A stretch of 12,764 nt of DNA from Candidatus Uhrbacteria bacterium. Its GTDB lineage: Bacteria > Patescibacteriota > Patescibacteriia > UBA9934. This document shows, piece by piece, positions 1-5,990 of this stretch; positions within the stretch are counted from its first letter, which is position 1, and each line of letters begins with the position of its first letter. A model generated the notes under the pieces. The model did not search any database, had not been told where the DNA came from, and worked only from the letters and a program-made list of their open reading frames with translations. A program made the position numbers and the translations under genes. Where the stretch lies: NCBI GenBank assembly GCA_030688135.1, contig JAUYIW010000082.1:1-12764 (forward strand), given 5' to 3'.

Positions 1-105
1 AGTGATGGCCAAAGCTATACATCATTTACTTTCTTAGGGGGGTATTTCCCAAGGGGTGATGATGAATGTACAGCTTTTGCCAGGTATTATATCATTGAAT
101 GGTAG
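1..105 (+). CDS. 3' end of an unknown protein (partial)
   Basis: Reading frame 1 is open from the window edge to a TAG stop at 103-105 and gives the last 34 residues of a protein, ending in FARYYIIEW. The segment contains one Cys in the context GDDECTAF, and aromatic residues alternate with small ones, as in a beta-sheet. The ending loosely resembles the C-terminus of the next gene: here F-x-F-x4-F before E-C-T, there F-x-F-x4-F before E-G-C-T. The two may therefore be tandem paralogues. The reading frame is clear. The function is unknown, and the similarity is too short to be safe. Confidence 0.5.
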   Translation, partial: SDGQSYTSFTFLGGYFPRGDDECTAFARYYIIEW

Positions 106-188
106 TATAACTGACTTTTGTTCCCTTCTTGCCCCTCCCTCAAACCAGAAAGTGGTGTTTTGGGTGGCGGGCATTCACCCCTAACCCC

Positions 189-208
189 CCTGCCTGCCGG
201 CAGGCAGG
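189..208. repeat. Perfect 20-bp GC-rich palindrome
   Basis: CCTGCCTGCCGGCAGGCAGG equals its own reverse complement. It stands in an AT-rich spacer after a C-rich run and is far more GC-rich than its surroundings. No T-tract follows, so it is not a standard terminator. Palindromes of this kind recur between genes in many Patescibacteria contigs; that is recollection, not a search result. It could be a dispersed repeat or a protein-binding site. Confidence 0.6.
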
Positions 209-243
209 AACGGAAAAAGAAATTTGAAAAATTTTTAAAACAA

Positions 244-262
244 GTCCCGCCGATGACGGGAC
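244..262. repeat. Small GC-rich hairpin in the spacer
   Basis: GTCCCG (244-249) pairs with CGGGAC (257-262) around a 7-base loop. It lies in the 106-400 spacer, which holds no gene I can support. No U-run follows directly, so it is at best a weak terminator and is more likely another dispersed hairpin. Confidence 0.4.
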
Positions 263-385
263 AAAAGAAAAGGAATACATCGCCTAACTAATTATATACA
301 AGTCAAGCCCCTCTTTGTGCACAACCAATCAAAAAGCCGGCTCAAATTGAACTGTTTTTTATGAGCGGTTATCAATTGTTTTTCG

Positions 386-394
386 TGCTATAAT
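386..394 (+). promoter_or_regulatory. Extended -10 promoter for a leaderless start at 401
   Basis: TGCTATAAT is a perfect extended -10 (TGN + TATAAT). The hexamer ends at 394 and the ATG begins at 401, a gap of 6 bases. Transcription from this box would start at or within a base or two of the start codon. No convincing -35 is visible, which is normal for extended -10 promoters. The identical gap occurs before 2611 and 6838. Confidence 0.65.
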
Positions 395-400
395 GCTAAC

Positions 401-1150
401 ATGCAAAAAAAGTATATATATTTTTTTCCAGCGCTCATAATCATAATTGCGATTGTATCGGTCGCATTAGTTATCGCGCTCGAGCCAGAGGAGTCATTGG
501 TCGAATCTACCGACGGGATTTTAACTGTGCAAGGATTGGCGCGCATTTCCCAGCCTTTTAATATTGATTTAACCGACCCTGCCGGTGGCGATGTATTGTT
601 TGGCACAGTTTATGATGTCGATCCATATGGCGCTTATTTAGAAGATGCCGCTACTTTAGCGTTTAGTTTGCTAGATCTTGAATCACCAAATAACGTTGCT
701 GTATTTAGGTATGAATCAGATTTATTAATGTGGGAACAAGTTACGCGCGAGGTTAAAAGAAGCAAAGAATCAATTACGGTAGAGGTAAATACTTTGGGTA
801 GATACTCGCTTGGTATTCAGCCAGACATTGAAGCACCTGCTTTCCTTACAACATACGATCAACTGCTAAGCATGGCTCCTGCCGGCACTGTAGGATTTGA
901 AATGTCAACAGGCTACATGGCGGGCGACGGGACAATAATACAGATTCGCTCATCTGAAAGGACAGGAGGATGTAGCGGTATAGTACAACACGGAAATAAT
1001 GAAGAGTTTTCGAAGATTCAACAGTCAGCTCGCGTTTTATTAAATAATGTTGATACAGAAATAGAATTTTTATTTGTGGCAAGATGGTTTGTGAATGATA
1101 TTGAAGGTTGTACACCTGCGCAGAATTTGGAATTTTTTAACAACGTGTGA
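401..1150 (+). CDS. Membrane-anchored beta-sandwich-like protein, function unknown
   Basis: A 249-residue protein. Residues 3-6 are polar or basic and residues 7-27 form a hydrophobic signal-anchor, so the bulk should lie outside the membrane. Residues 58-140 resemble the surface beta-sandwich pattern of ZU5-like domains: a 'VFRY..D...WEQV' strand pair followed by 'SITVEVNTLGRYSLG', comparable to the 'y.Y......W.pl......tvtatv.h.s.yal' signature. That is pattern resemblance, not a database hit. The C-terminal 100 residues contain two cysteines (191 and 237) that could form a disulfide; this part may relate to the partial gene upstream. The start rests on the promoter 6 bases upstream, and there is no ribosome-binding site. 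The protein is real by length and composition, but its role is not known. Confidence 0.75.
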   Translation: MQKKYIYFFPALIIIIAIVSVALVIALEPEESLVESTDGILTVQGLARISQPFNIDLTDPAGGDVLFGTVYDVDPYGAYLEDAATLAFSLLDLESPNNVAVFRYESDLLMWEQVTREVKRSKESITVEVNTLGRYSLGIQPDIEAPAFLTTYDQLLSMAPAGTVGFEMSTGYMAGDGTIIQIRSSERTGGCSGIVQHGNNEEFSKIQQSARVLLNNVDTEIEFLFVARWFVNDIEGCTPAQNLEFFNNV

Positions 1151-1156
1151 TATAAT
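1127..1156 (+). promoter_or_regulatory. Candidate promoter for the lysine-rich membrane gene
   Basis: TTGGAA (1127-1132), an 18-base spacer and a perfect TATAAT (1151-1156) straddle the stop codon of the preceding gene. Transcription would begin near 1163 and give a leader of about 70 bases. A second possible -10, TACAAT (1189-1194), lies closer but lacks a recognisable -35. Either box could be used. Confidence 0.5.
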
Positions 1157-1216
1157 CTAAATTAGTAATCGGCTATCGGTCGATCGTGTACAATACGCAT
1201 TTCAAAATTAATAAAA

Positions 1217-1226
1217 AGAAAGGAGG
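1217..1226 (+). promoter_or_regulatory. Strong ribosome-binding site
   Basis: AGAAAGGAGG sits 9 bases before the ATG at 1236. It is the only near-perfect Shine-Dalgarno sequence ahead of a gene in this window; most other genes have none. This fixes the start and suggests strong translation of a leadered mRNA. Confidence 0.75.
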
Positions 1227-1235
1227 AGCGAAATT

Positions 1236-1592
1236 ATGCCTACTAAAAAGGTCAGTTCAACTGCTACAAAGGTAGCTACTAACAAAAAAACAACTGTGGC
1301 TAAAAAACCGATTGTAAAAAAATCAGTTGAAAAGCCTGCAAAGAAAAAAGTTGTAAAGTCAGTAGTGAAGAAAAAAACTGCAGTTGTAAACATGGTACAG
1401 GCAAAAGTTAAGCCACTCCCAACTGTTTGCAGAGCTTGTCATTCGCTTCCTGCTGGAACAGTCGAGATTGTAACCTTAATGCTAGTGATGACCTTTGCAC
1501 TTACGGCAGTTTTGCTTACGTCAGTGTATGCGCTTAATCAGCAATCACATCAAATAGAAGTTTTGGAGGCGAAGATACTTAGTCAAAAATAA
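1236..1592 (+). CDS. Lysine-rich single-span membrane protein, function unknown
   Basis: A 118-residue protein in two parts. Residues 1-60 are a disordered, strongly basic tail of Lys, Val, Ala and Thr (runs such as AKKPIVKKSVEKPAKKK), like histone H1 or AlgP tails. Residues 77-100 are one hydrophobic span. Between them is the motif CRACHSLPAG (65-74), and the last 18 residues are polar and probably helical. By the positive-inside rule the basic tail faces the cytoplasm, where it could bind nucleic acid or the acidic surface of ribosomes. CRACH matches the CxxCH haem-c pattern, but its predicted cytoplasmic side argues against haem attachment. A strong Shine-Dalgarno site suggests high expression. 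I do not recognise the family; DNA or RNA tethering is inference. Confidence 0.8.
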   Translation: MPTKKVSSTATKVATNKKTTVAKKPIVKKSVEKPAKKKVVKSVVKKKTAVVNMVQAKVKPLPTVCRACHSLPAGTVEIVTLMLVMTFALTAVLLTSVYALNQQSHQIEVLEAKILSQK

Positions 1593-1593
1593 T

Positions 1594-1791
1594 AAAAGGA
1601 GGCCTGGAGTTGCTTTAGAATCCGCGATCTTGCGGTTTACTGGCACCCACCGACCCTGCTCGCACTACGTTAAGTATGGTTGGCGCGGGTCGGAGCCCAA
1701 ACACTGCAATATCATAGAGTTTTAGGATAACTCCACTTGGCGACTCCTAAAAATTGCGATATAGTGACCAATGGGCGTTAGGCCTCCTTTT
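1594..1791 (+). repeat. Structured inverted-repeat element, copy A
   Basis: AAAAGGAGGCCT (1594-1605) pairs perfectly with AGGCCTCCTTTT (1780-1791). Inside, GGAGTT (1606-1611) pairs with AACTCC (1729-1734), ATCC (1620-1623) with GGAT (1725-1728), GGC (1642-1644) with GCC (1695-1697), and CCGACCC (1650-1656) with GGGTCGG (1687-1693). It shares with copy B the blocks CGCGATCTTG (1623-1632), GGCACCCA (1642-1649), CAATATCAT (1707-1715) and GAGTTTTAG (1717-1725). These unpaired or loop-adjacent blocks are conserved while the stems change. An alternative stem, TTTTAGGA (1720-1727) with TCCTAAAA (1745-1752), competes with the 1606-1611 pairing. The element begins one base after a stop codon and ends 14 bases before the cyclophilin start. 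It could be a non-coding RNA, a cis-regulator or a MITE-like mobile element; I recognise no known RNA family. Confidence 0.65.
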
Positions 1792-1805
1792 GATTTAATA
1801 TTTTA

Positions 1806-2507
1806 ATGCATATGCAAAAACTAAAACCAATTTTATCCTTTGGAGTAATCATATTGTTGCTAGGTATTTGGGCATGGTATAACTACACATTACCTGAGCC
1901 AACGGAAGTCGGAGAAGAGTCGTCGGCTATTGAGGATGTTAGTTCGGAAGATACATCCGGTGAAGACGTAGTAGTAGATGATACAGAGGGTGTTGCTAGT
2001 GAGTCAGAATCTAATACATCAAATTCAGAAGAACCTATGACATATTCTTATCAAGGAGTGCTGAGCTCGGCTAGAATAAATAATACGCAAGCTCGTATTT
2101 CAACAAGTAATGGTGATATTGTGTTCGATCTTTTTGCAGACACCGCACCAGCAACAGTTTCGAACTTTGTTTACCTTGCCGAAGCTGGTTACTTTGATGG
2201 TCTTACTTTCCACAGACGTGAAGAAGGTTTTGTGATCCAAGGTGGCGACCCAAGCGGAAACGGTACTGGCGGACCCGGTTATGAATTTGAAGATGAGCTC
2301 GATGACAATTATTCTTACACTCGTGGTATTGTAGCAATGGCAAATCGTGGACCCGACACCAACGGTAGTCAGTTCTTCATTATGCTTGCCGATGTGCCAT
2401 TACCAAAGGCATACACAATTTTTGGTGAGGTTACAGTAGGAATGGATGTCGTGGATGCAATTGCAGTTGGTGATGTTATGAACTCAGTAGTTATTGATGG
2501 GAAGTAG
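1806..2507 (+). CDS. Membrane-anchored cyclophilin-type peptidyl-prolyl isomerase
   Basis: A 233-residue protein that should catalyse cis-trans isomerisation of Xaa-Pro bonds outside the cytoplasmic membrane. Residues 8-26 form a hydrophobic anchor. Residues 31-77 are a disordered linker rich in Glu, Asp and Ser. Residues 95-233 are the cyclophilin domain. Catalytic and binding landmarks are visible: FHR (135-137, with the catalytic Arg), VIQGGDP (143-149), GSQFFI (187-192) and YTIFG (203-207). The tryptophan that binds cyclosporin in human CypA is not present in the equivalent LADVPLPKAY stretch, as is common in bacterial enzymes. The domain is of usual bacterial length. ATGs at 1806 and 1812 are both possible, and neither has a ribosome-binding site. 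The family call is firm; the clients are unknown. Confidence 0.93.
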   Translation: MHMQKLKPILSFGVIILLLGIWAWYNYTLPEPTEVGEESSAIEDVSSEDTSGEDVVVDDTEGVASESESNTSNSEEPMTYSYQGVLSSARINNTQARISTSNGDIVFDLFADTAPATVSNFVYLAEAGYFDGLTFHRREEGFVIQGGDPSGNGTGGPGYEFEDELDDNYSYTRGIVAMANRGPDTNGSQFFIMLADVPLPKAYTIFGEVTVGMDVVDAIAVGDVMNSVVIDGK

Positions 2508-2530
2508 GGGGTAGCGAATAAGAAGTAGTT

Positions 2531-2560
2531 GAGAGCGCAAAGTCCGCGCTCTCTTTTTTT
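2531..2560 (+). terminator. Rho-independent terminator after the cyclophilin gene
   Basis: GAGAGCGC (2531-2538) pairs perfectly with GCGCTCTC (2546-2553) around a 7-base loop and is followed by seven T residues (2554-2560). This is a textbook intrinsic terminator 23 bases after the cyclophilin stop codon. It separates that gene from the nuclease gene and its own promoter. Confidence 0.92.
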
Positions 2561-2595
2561 GAACATTTTTTACTTTCTCATTCCGGCATGCGCCG

Positions 2596-2604
2596 TGGTA
2601 TAAT
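2596..2604 (+). promoter_or_regulatory. Extended -10 promoter for a leaderless GTG start at 2611
   Basis: TGGTATAAT is an extended -10, with the hexamer ending at 2604, 6 bases before the GTG at 2611. It follows the terminator at 2531-2560, so the nuclease gene forms its own transcription unit. The lack of a Shine-Dalgarno site and the identical 6-base gap seen before 401 and 6838 support a leaderless mRNA and the GTG start. Confidence 0.65.
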
Positions 2605-2610
2605 CTTCTT

Positions 2611-4002
2611 GTGAATAAGACAATCACAGAACATAGCTTTTTTAAGTATATTAAGTGTCCGGCATGGATTGCACGTGATGCCGAAGAGGGAGAGGCGGTG
2701 CAGGATACTTTGATTGAAAAGCTTCAGAATGAGGGATTAATTCGAGAAACCGAGCTCGAACTCCTTAAGGGTCGCCGGATTTCAGAAGTAGATTTAGATG
2801 ATATAGACGAAGCAGCAGTAAAAACTCTAGAACTTATGCGCGATGGCGCGCAGACTATTTATAAGGGAGTCCTCACTTTTGGTGAGTGGGTTGGAAGACC
2901 AGATGTTTTAGAGCGAGTAGAAGGAAAATCAAAGCTTGGTGAATGGTATTACGTTGCCTGCGACATTAAACGTTCACGGCACCTAAAAGACGAATATAGA
3001 TTTCAAGGATCATTCTACGCCGAAATTCTTGCTAAGGTTCAAGGCGTTAGGCCAATTCAGGGATATGTTATGCATCCTGACGGCACGGTAGAATCGTATA
3101 TGCTTGAAGATTTTTATACTGAATTTAAACTCACACTTGACTCGATAGAAGATATTTTAGACGGCAAGCGCGAAGCTCACTTTTTAACATCGGGCTGTAA
3201 ACAGTCACCATATTTTTCTGAATGTAAAATGGAAACTCGAGAATGTGATGATTTGTCACTTTTGAATCGAGTATGGAGAAGCGAAGTAGGCGCATTGCGT
3301 GATGCAAAAATCGAAACGGTAACTCAACTTGCAGATGCCTCAATGGACGATCTTAAGAAAGTTAGTGGTGTGAGCATGGATAGATTATATTTTATTCAGC
3401 AACAGGCAATTTCACTTTCCGACAACAAGGCGATAACTCTTGGACAAATTGATTTACCGGAGGAAGATGGTATTGCGTTGGTTGTGGATATTGAAAGTGA
3501 TCCTTTGCGTGATCTTGATTATTTATTTGGCGTTTTAGTGGTAGAAGGGGAGGATCAGAATTACCATGCATTTCTTGCAAAAGATCCTAGCGAAGCGCGC
3601 GAGGCATGGGAGCAGTTCACTAATTTTCTAGAGCAGTACGAAGGCGCGAATATATATCATTATGGTTGGTATGAGTCTGATGTATTTCGACGGCTTGGCG
3701 AGAAATTTGGAGTGAGCGATTCTGTAAAGCGGATGTTTGATGAGCAAATGATTGATTTGTTGGTTCGTATGCGAGAGAAAGTAATTTTTCCTACGCCATT
3801 TTATTCACTAAAAGACATTGCAAAATTTTTAGGATTTAATTGGCGCACGGCAGAAGCGTCGGGTCTTGATTCAATTCTTTGGTATCAGGACTGGCTCGAT
3901 AAGGGCGACAAGGACGCACTTCAGACAACTATTGATTACAATGAAGATGACGTGCTTGCGACGTGGTATGTGCGTAATTGGGCAATGAAAAATGCCGTTT
4001 AG
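2611..4002 (+). CDS. TM0106-family RecB-like / RNase H-like nuclease
   Basis: A 463-residue protein that starts with GTG and matches the TM0106 family of two-domain nucleases in layout. The N-terminal half is a RecB-like (PD-(D/E)xK) region, with VACDIKRS (115-122) as the D-x-K catalytic signature and a following YRFQGSFYAEIL helix. Cysteines at 16, 196, 205 and 212 are placed like the Fe-S cysteines of Cas4 and AddB nucleases; that a cluster binds is inference. Residues 218-268 form a helix-hairpin-helix-like linker (ETVTQLADASMDDLKKVSGV). The C-terminal part is a DEDD/RNase H-like exonuclease: VVDIESDP (291-298), HYGWYESDVF (350-359), SLKDIAKFLGF (399-409) and YNEDDVLATW (443-452). A role in DNA repair or processing is likely but unproven. 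Copy B of the structured element begins one base after the stop. Confidence 0.88.
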   Translation: MNKTITEHSFFKYIKCPAWIARDAEEGEAVQDTLIEKLQNEGLIRETELELLKGRRISEVDLDDIDEAAVKTLELMRDGAQTIYKGVLTFGEWVGRPDVLERVEGKSKLGEWYYVACDIKRSRHLKDEYRFQGSFYAEILAKVQGVRPIQGYVMHPDGTVESYMLEDFYTEFKLTLDSIEDILDGKREAHFLTSGCKQSPYFSECKMETRECDDLSLLNRVWRSEVGALRDAKIETVTQLADASMDDLKKVSGVSMDRLYFIQQQAISLSDNKAITLGQIDLPEEDGIALVVDIESDPLRDLDYLFGVLVVEGEDQNYHAFLAKDPSEAREAWEQFTNFLEQYEGANIYHYGWYESDVFRRLGEKFGVSDSVKRMFDEQMIDLLVRMREKVIFPTPFYSLKDIAKFLGFNWRTAEASGLDSILWYQDWLDKGDKDALQTTIDYNEDDVLATWYVRNWAMKNAV

Positions 4003-4003
4003 G

Positions 4004-4129
4004 AGGCTGTTCTAAAACTCGCGATCTTGACTTTCACGGGCACCCAGGCACCTCTTCAACGTACATCTTGGTACGTTTCAGAGGATGCCAGCCCGTTTAA
4101 GCCAATATCATCGAGTTTTAGAACAGCCT
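4004..4129 (+). repeat. Structured inverted-repeat element, copy B (complete)
   Basis: The ends are an 18-bp perfect inverted repeat: AGGCTGTTCTAAAACTCG (4004-4021) with 4112-4129. The interior continues as one long arm: ACGGGC (4036-4041) with GCCCGT (4091-4096), GGCA (4047-4050) with TGCC (4086-4089), CCTCT (4051-4055) with AGAGG (4080-4084), and AACGTAC (4058-4064) with GTACGTT (4071-4077). Internal loops hold the blocks shared with copy A: CGCGATCTTG (4020-4029), ACCCA (4042-4046) opposite a single A (4090), and CAATATCAT (4103-4111). No U-run follows, so it is not a simple terminator. Fully paired arms with conserved loops suggest a structured RNA or a hairpin-mobilised element. Confidence 0.75.
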
Positions 4130-4171
4130 TGCAAGCGAAGGTACACTATTTACAATTTTAGTCTAACATCA

Positions 4172-4219
4172 TTCTAAAACTCGCGATCTTGACTTTCACA
4201 GGCGCCCAGGCACTTCTTA
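4172..4219 (+). repeat. Structured element copy C, 5' half only
   Basis: Bases 4172-4199 are identical over 28 positions to 4010-4037 of copy B, and the next 20 bases match at 17. The sequence then diverges, and no right arm (no CAATATCAT or GAGTTTTAG) is found downstream. A direct, not inverted, echo of the left arm (TTAAAACTCGACT) appears at about 4246-4258. The copy lies 43 bases after copy B and is best read as a truncated duplicate. Confidence 0.75.
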
Positions 4220-4274
4220 GTTGGCAACAGAGTTTGATTACCATCTTAAAACTCGACTAAACAAAACTTTCAAT

Positions 4275-4619
4275 ATGGGTTTAATACAAAATAAATCAGT
4301 GAATTACAAGTCTTGGCATGCATGGCTTTTTGTGGTAGTAATACTAGTCGCGGTGGTACTTGGCGTGGTACAAAGAGTCGGTCATCCTAAAATAGTAGAA
4401 GAATCAAATACGCCCGTAGAGTCCATTATTTTAAATGAGCAAACATGTGGAGTGTCAGGGGGTGTTTGGAATAGTTGCGGATCTGCGTGCAGAACCACTC
4501 CTGAGTTAGTATGTATGGATGTTTGCGTAGAGTATTGCGAATGTACTAGTAGTAGCCAGTGTCCGTTTGGATTTTCGTGTATTGATTTAGTTAATGGCAC
4601 TGGAGTGTGCGAGGAATAG
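4275..4619 (+). CDS. Small anchored cysteine-rich protein, TIL-like
   Basis: A 114-residue protein if it starts at ATG 4275. The frame is open back to 4221, but the added 18 residues would overlap the remains of copy C and look unlike a protein N-terminus. Residues 15-33 (WLFVVVILVAVVLGVV) are a membrane anchor. The C-terminal half holds ten cysteines, in the order VWNSCGSAC, ELVC, MDVCVEYCEC, SQCPFGFSC and GVCEE. That order resembles the trypsin-inhibitor-like (TIL) fold pattern 'W..CGSAC...C...C..C..GC.C'. The cysteines probably form disulfides outside the cell. The next gene is an anchored cysteine peptidase, so inhibition or protection is an attractive but unproven role. No ribosome-binding site is visible. 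Confidence 0.7.
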   Translation: MGLIQNKSVNYKSWHAWLFVVVILVAVVLGVVQRVGHPKIVEESNTPVESIILNEQTCGVSGGVWNSCGSACRTTPELVCMDVCVEYCECTSSSQCPFGFSCIDLVNGTGVCEE

Positions 4620-4658
4620 ATAGTGAACCATAAGATACATAGTAAACATAAGAAGCAC

Positions 4659-4664
4659 TATAAT
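4659..4664 (+). promoter_or_regulatory. Candidate -10 box upstream of the C39 peptidase gene
   Basis: A perfect TATAAT follows the sequence GAAGCAC, with no clear -35 and no TGN extension. It would give a leader of about 70 bases for the gene starting at 4740. An ATG 5 bases downstream (4670) opens only a 46-codon frame that runs out of frame into the peptidase gene; I do not call it a gene. Confidence 0.4.
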
Positions 4665-4739
4665 ATTGAATGATCCCAGTGTTTCTAATGATTCAGCGCA
4701 TTTTACTCTTAACTTTAGACTTTAAGACTTATTACCAAT

Positions 4740-5576
4740 ATGTTCAAATTGATTGTAAAGCTTGCACTTATTGCCTTGGTTGGTTACGGCGCATATTTTT
4801 ATTTTATTGATTACAATGAAACAGTTGCAGACGTGCCAGAAGTGAGCTATGAGGATGTTAATCAGGTCGCGGAGGGGTTAGCGGAAAGCGGAGAGGTTAT
4901 GTCTGGCGGCGTAGTGGTTAATGGGGACGCTGATGAAACATCTGAAACATCCGAAGTCTCTGAAACCGATGAAACTGATGAAACATCTGAAACTAACGAA
5001 ACCATTCCGGCAGAATTCAATCTTGGAGTTCCTTTTACTTCGCAAGCGCCAAGTTCCAATTGGGATTTACCGTATCAAGAAGCGTGTGAAGAAGCCTCTG
5101 CTTACATGGTTTCAGAGTATTACAAGGGCACGGTAGCAGGTCAGATTGACCCTATTGTTGCCGAAACTGCAATTTTAGAAGTTGTAGCATTTGAAGAAGA
5201 TTTTCTTGGATTTTATTTAGACACTACTGTAGCAGAAACAGTTAGCTTTATAGACATGTTTTACGGACTATCGGCTAGGGCAGTGGAGAATCCAACTGTT
5301 GACGACATTAAAACTGAGATTGCCGCCGGTCGACCAGTTATTGTTCCTGCAGCAGGACGCGAACTTGGTAATCCAAATTTTACCGGAGCTGGACCGCTTT
5401 ATCACATGCTAGTAATTAAGGGTTACACCGAGGACTTTTTTATTACGAACGATCCTGGAACTCGAAATGGTGAAAGTTACGTGTACGACATTGATGTAAT
5501 TATGGAAGCTATGGGGGACTGGAATAATGGCGATCCTGCCAATGGTGCCAAGCGCGTTATTTTTATCTCACCGTAA
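4740..5576 (+). CDS. Membrane-anchored C39-like cysteine peptidase
   Basis: A 278-residue protein. Residues 3-22 form a hydrophobic anchor. Residues 27-90 are an acidic linker with a low-complexity Ser/Glu/Thr/Asp stretch (66-88, repeats of SET/DET). Residues 94-278 are a papain-like domain of the Peptidase_C39_2 type. The catalytic triad is readable: Cys116 in YQEACEEASAYM (112-123), His222 in YHMLVIKGY (221-229) and Asp238 in NDPG (237-240). Members of this family cleave peptides or are surface proteins of unknown substrate; no transporter domain is fused here. The linker is encoded by imperfect repeats of GATGAAACATCTGAAAC type, so its length may vary between strains. The ATG has no ribosome-binding site. 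Its neighbour upstream is a cysteine-rich protein that could be a partner. Confidence 0.87.
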   Translation: MFKLIVKLALIALVGYGAYFYFIDYNETVADVPEVSYEDVNQVAEGLAESGEVMSGGVVVNGDADETSETSEVSETDETDETSETNETIPAEFNLGVPFTSQAPSSNWDLPYQEACEEASAYMVSEYYKGTVAGQIDPIVAETAILEVVAFEEDFLGFYLDTTVAETVSFIDMFYGLSARAVENPTVDDIKTEIAAGRPVIVPAAGRELGNPNFTGAGPLYHMLVIKGYTEDFFITNDPGTRNGESYVYDIDVIMEAMGDWNNGDPANGAKRVIFISP

Positions 5577-5581
5577 AATAC

Positions 5582-5617
5582 CAAATTTTAAATACTAAAT
5601 CTGAAATCCTAAATAAA
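5582..5617 (+). repeat. Left inverted array of S23 gene 1
   Basis: A degenerate tract of short AAATxxTAAAT/GAAATCC words lies just before the S23 start at 5622. Its words are complementary, in antiparallel order, to the tract after the gene: CTAAATAAA (5609-5617) with TTTATTTAG (5997-6005), and GAAATCC (5603-5609) with GGATTTC (6012-6018). Further partial matches extend outwards. A transcript spanning both could fold with the ORF in the loop. Confidence 0.6.
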
Positions 5618-5621
5618 CGTC

Positions 5622-5987
5622 ATGGCTCAAAATTCAAAATCATATTATGATCTTGAGGATAGGACTTTGAAGTTTTCTCAAGACGTGCTTGCATTCACAA
5701 AGACGTTGCCTCGCACAATGATCAACCTTGAGCTCATAAAGCAGTTTATACGGTCATCAACCTCAGTTGGAGCTAATTATGTTGAAGCAAATGAGGCGCT
5801 AGGAAAAAAGGATTTTCTTTATAGAGCTAGAATCGCGCGTAAAGAAGCTAAGGAAACCCGTTATTGGCTCAGGTTAATCGAGGTAGGCGCAGAGCATGAA
5901 GAGGAAAGGCAAAAGTTGTATCAGGAGGTCACGGAGATTATGAAGATTTTAGGATCAATTATTGTAAATAGGATGAAAGGTTCTTAG
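5622..5987 (+). CDS. S23-type four-helix-bundle protein 1
   Basis: A 121-residue protein of the 23S rRNA intervening-sequence (S23, TIGR02436-like) family, which folds as a four-helix bundle and often forms a ring-shaped pentamer; the retroelement accessory protein Avd is a relative. The diagnostic motifs are YDLEDRTLKF (9-18), IRSSTSVGANYVEA (43-56) and ARKEAKETRYWLRLI (71-85), followed by a fourth helix to the end. Such proteins bind nucleic acid through a basic surface, but the function outside rRNA is not settled. No rRNA, reverse transcriptase or variable repeat lies nearby. The gene is flanked by complementary AT-rich arrays (5582-5617 and 5991-6049), like the stem of a ribosomal intervening sequence. 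Start ATG 5622 gives the family's usual N-terminus. No ribosome-binding site is visible. Confidence 0.93.
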   Translation: MAQNSKSYYDLEDRTLKFSQDVLAFTKTLPRTMINLELIKQFIRSSTSVGANYVEANEALGKKDFLYRARIARKEAKETRYWLRLIEVGAEHEEERQKLYQEVTEIMKILGSIIVNRMKGS

Positions 5988-5990
5988 ATT

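Noticed and set aside
1428..1442. CxxCH haem-c binding motif in the lysine-rich protein
   Set aside because: A single motif on the predicted cytoplasmic side, next to a highly basic tail, with no cytochrome fold or haem lyase genes nearby.
4670..4810. Short leaderless ORF (46 codons) 5 bases after TATAAT
   Set aside because: It overlaps the C39 peptidase gene in another frame, has no recognisable protein features and probably arises by chance.
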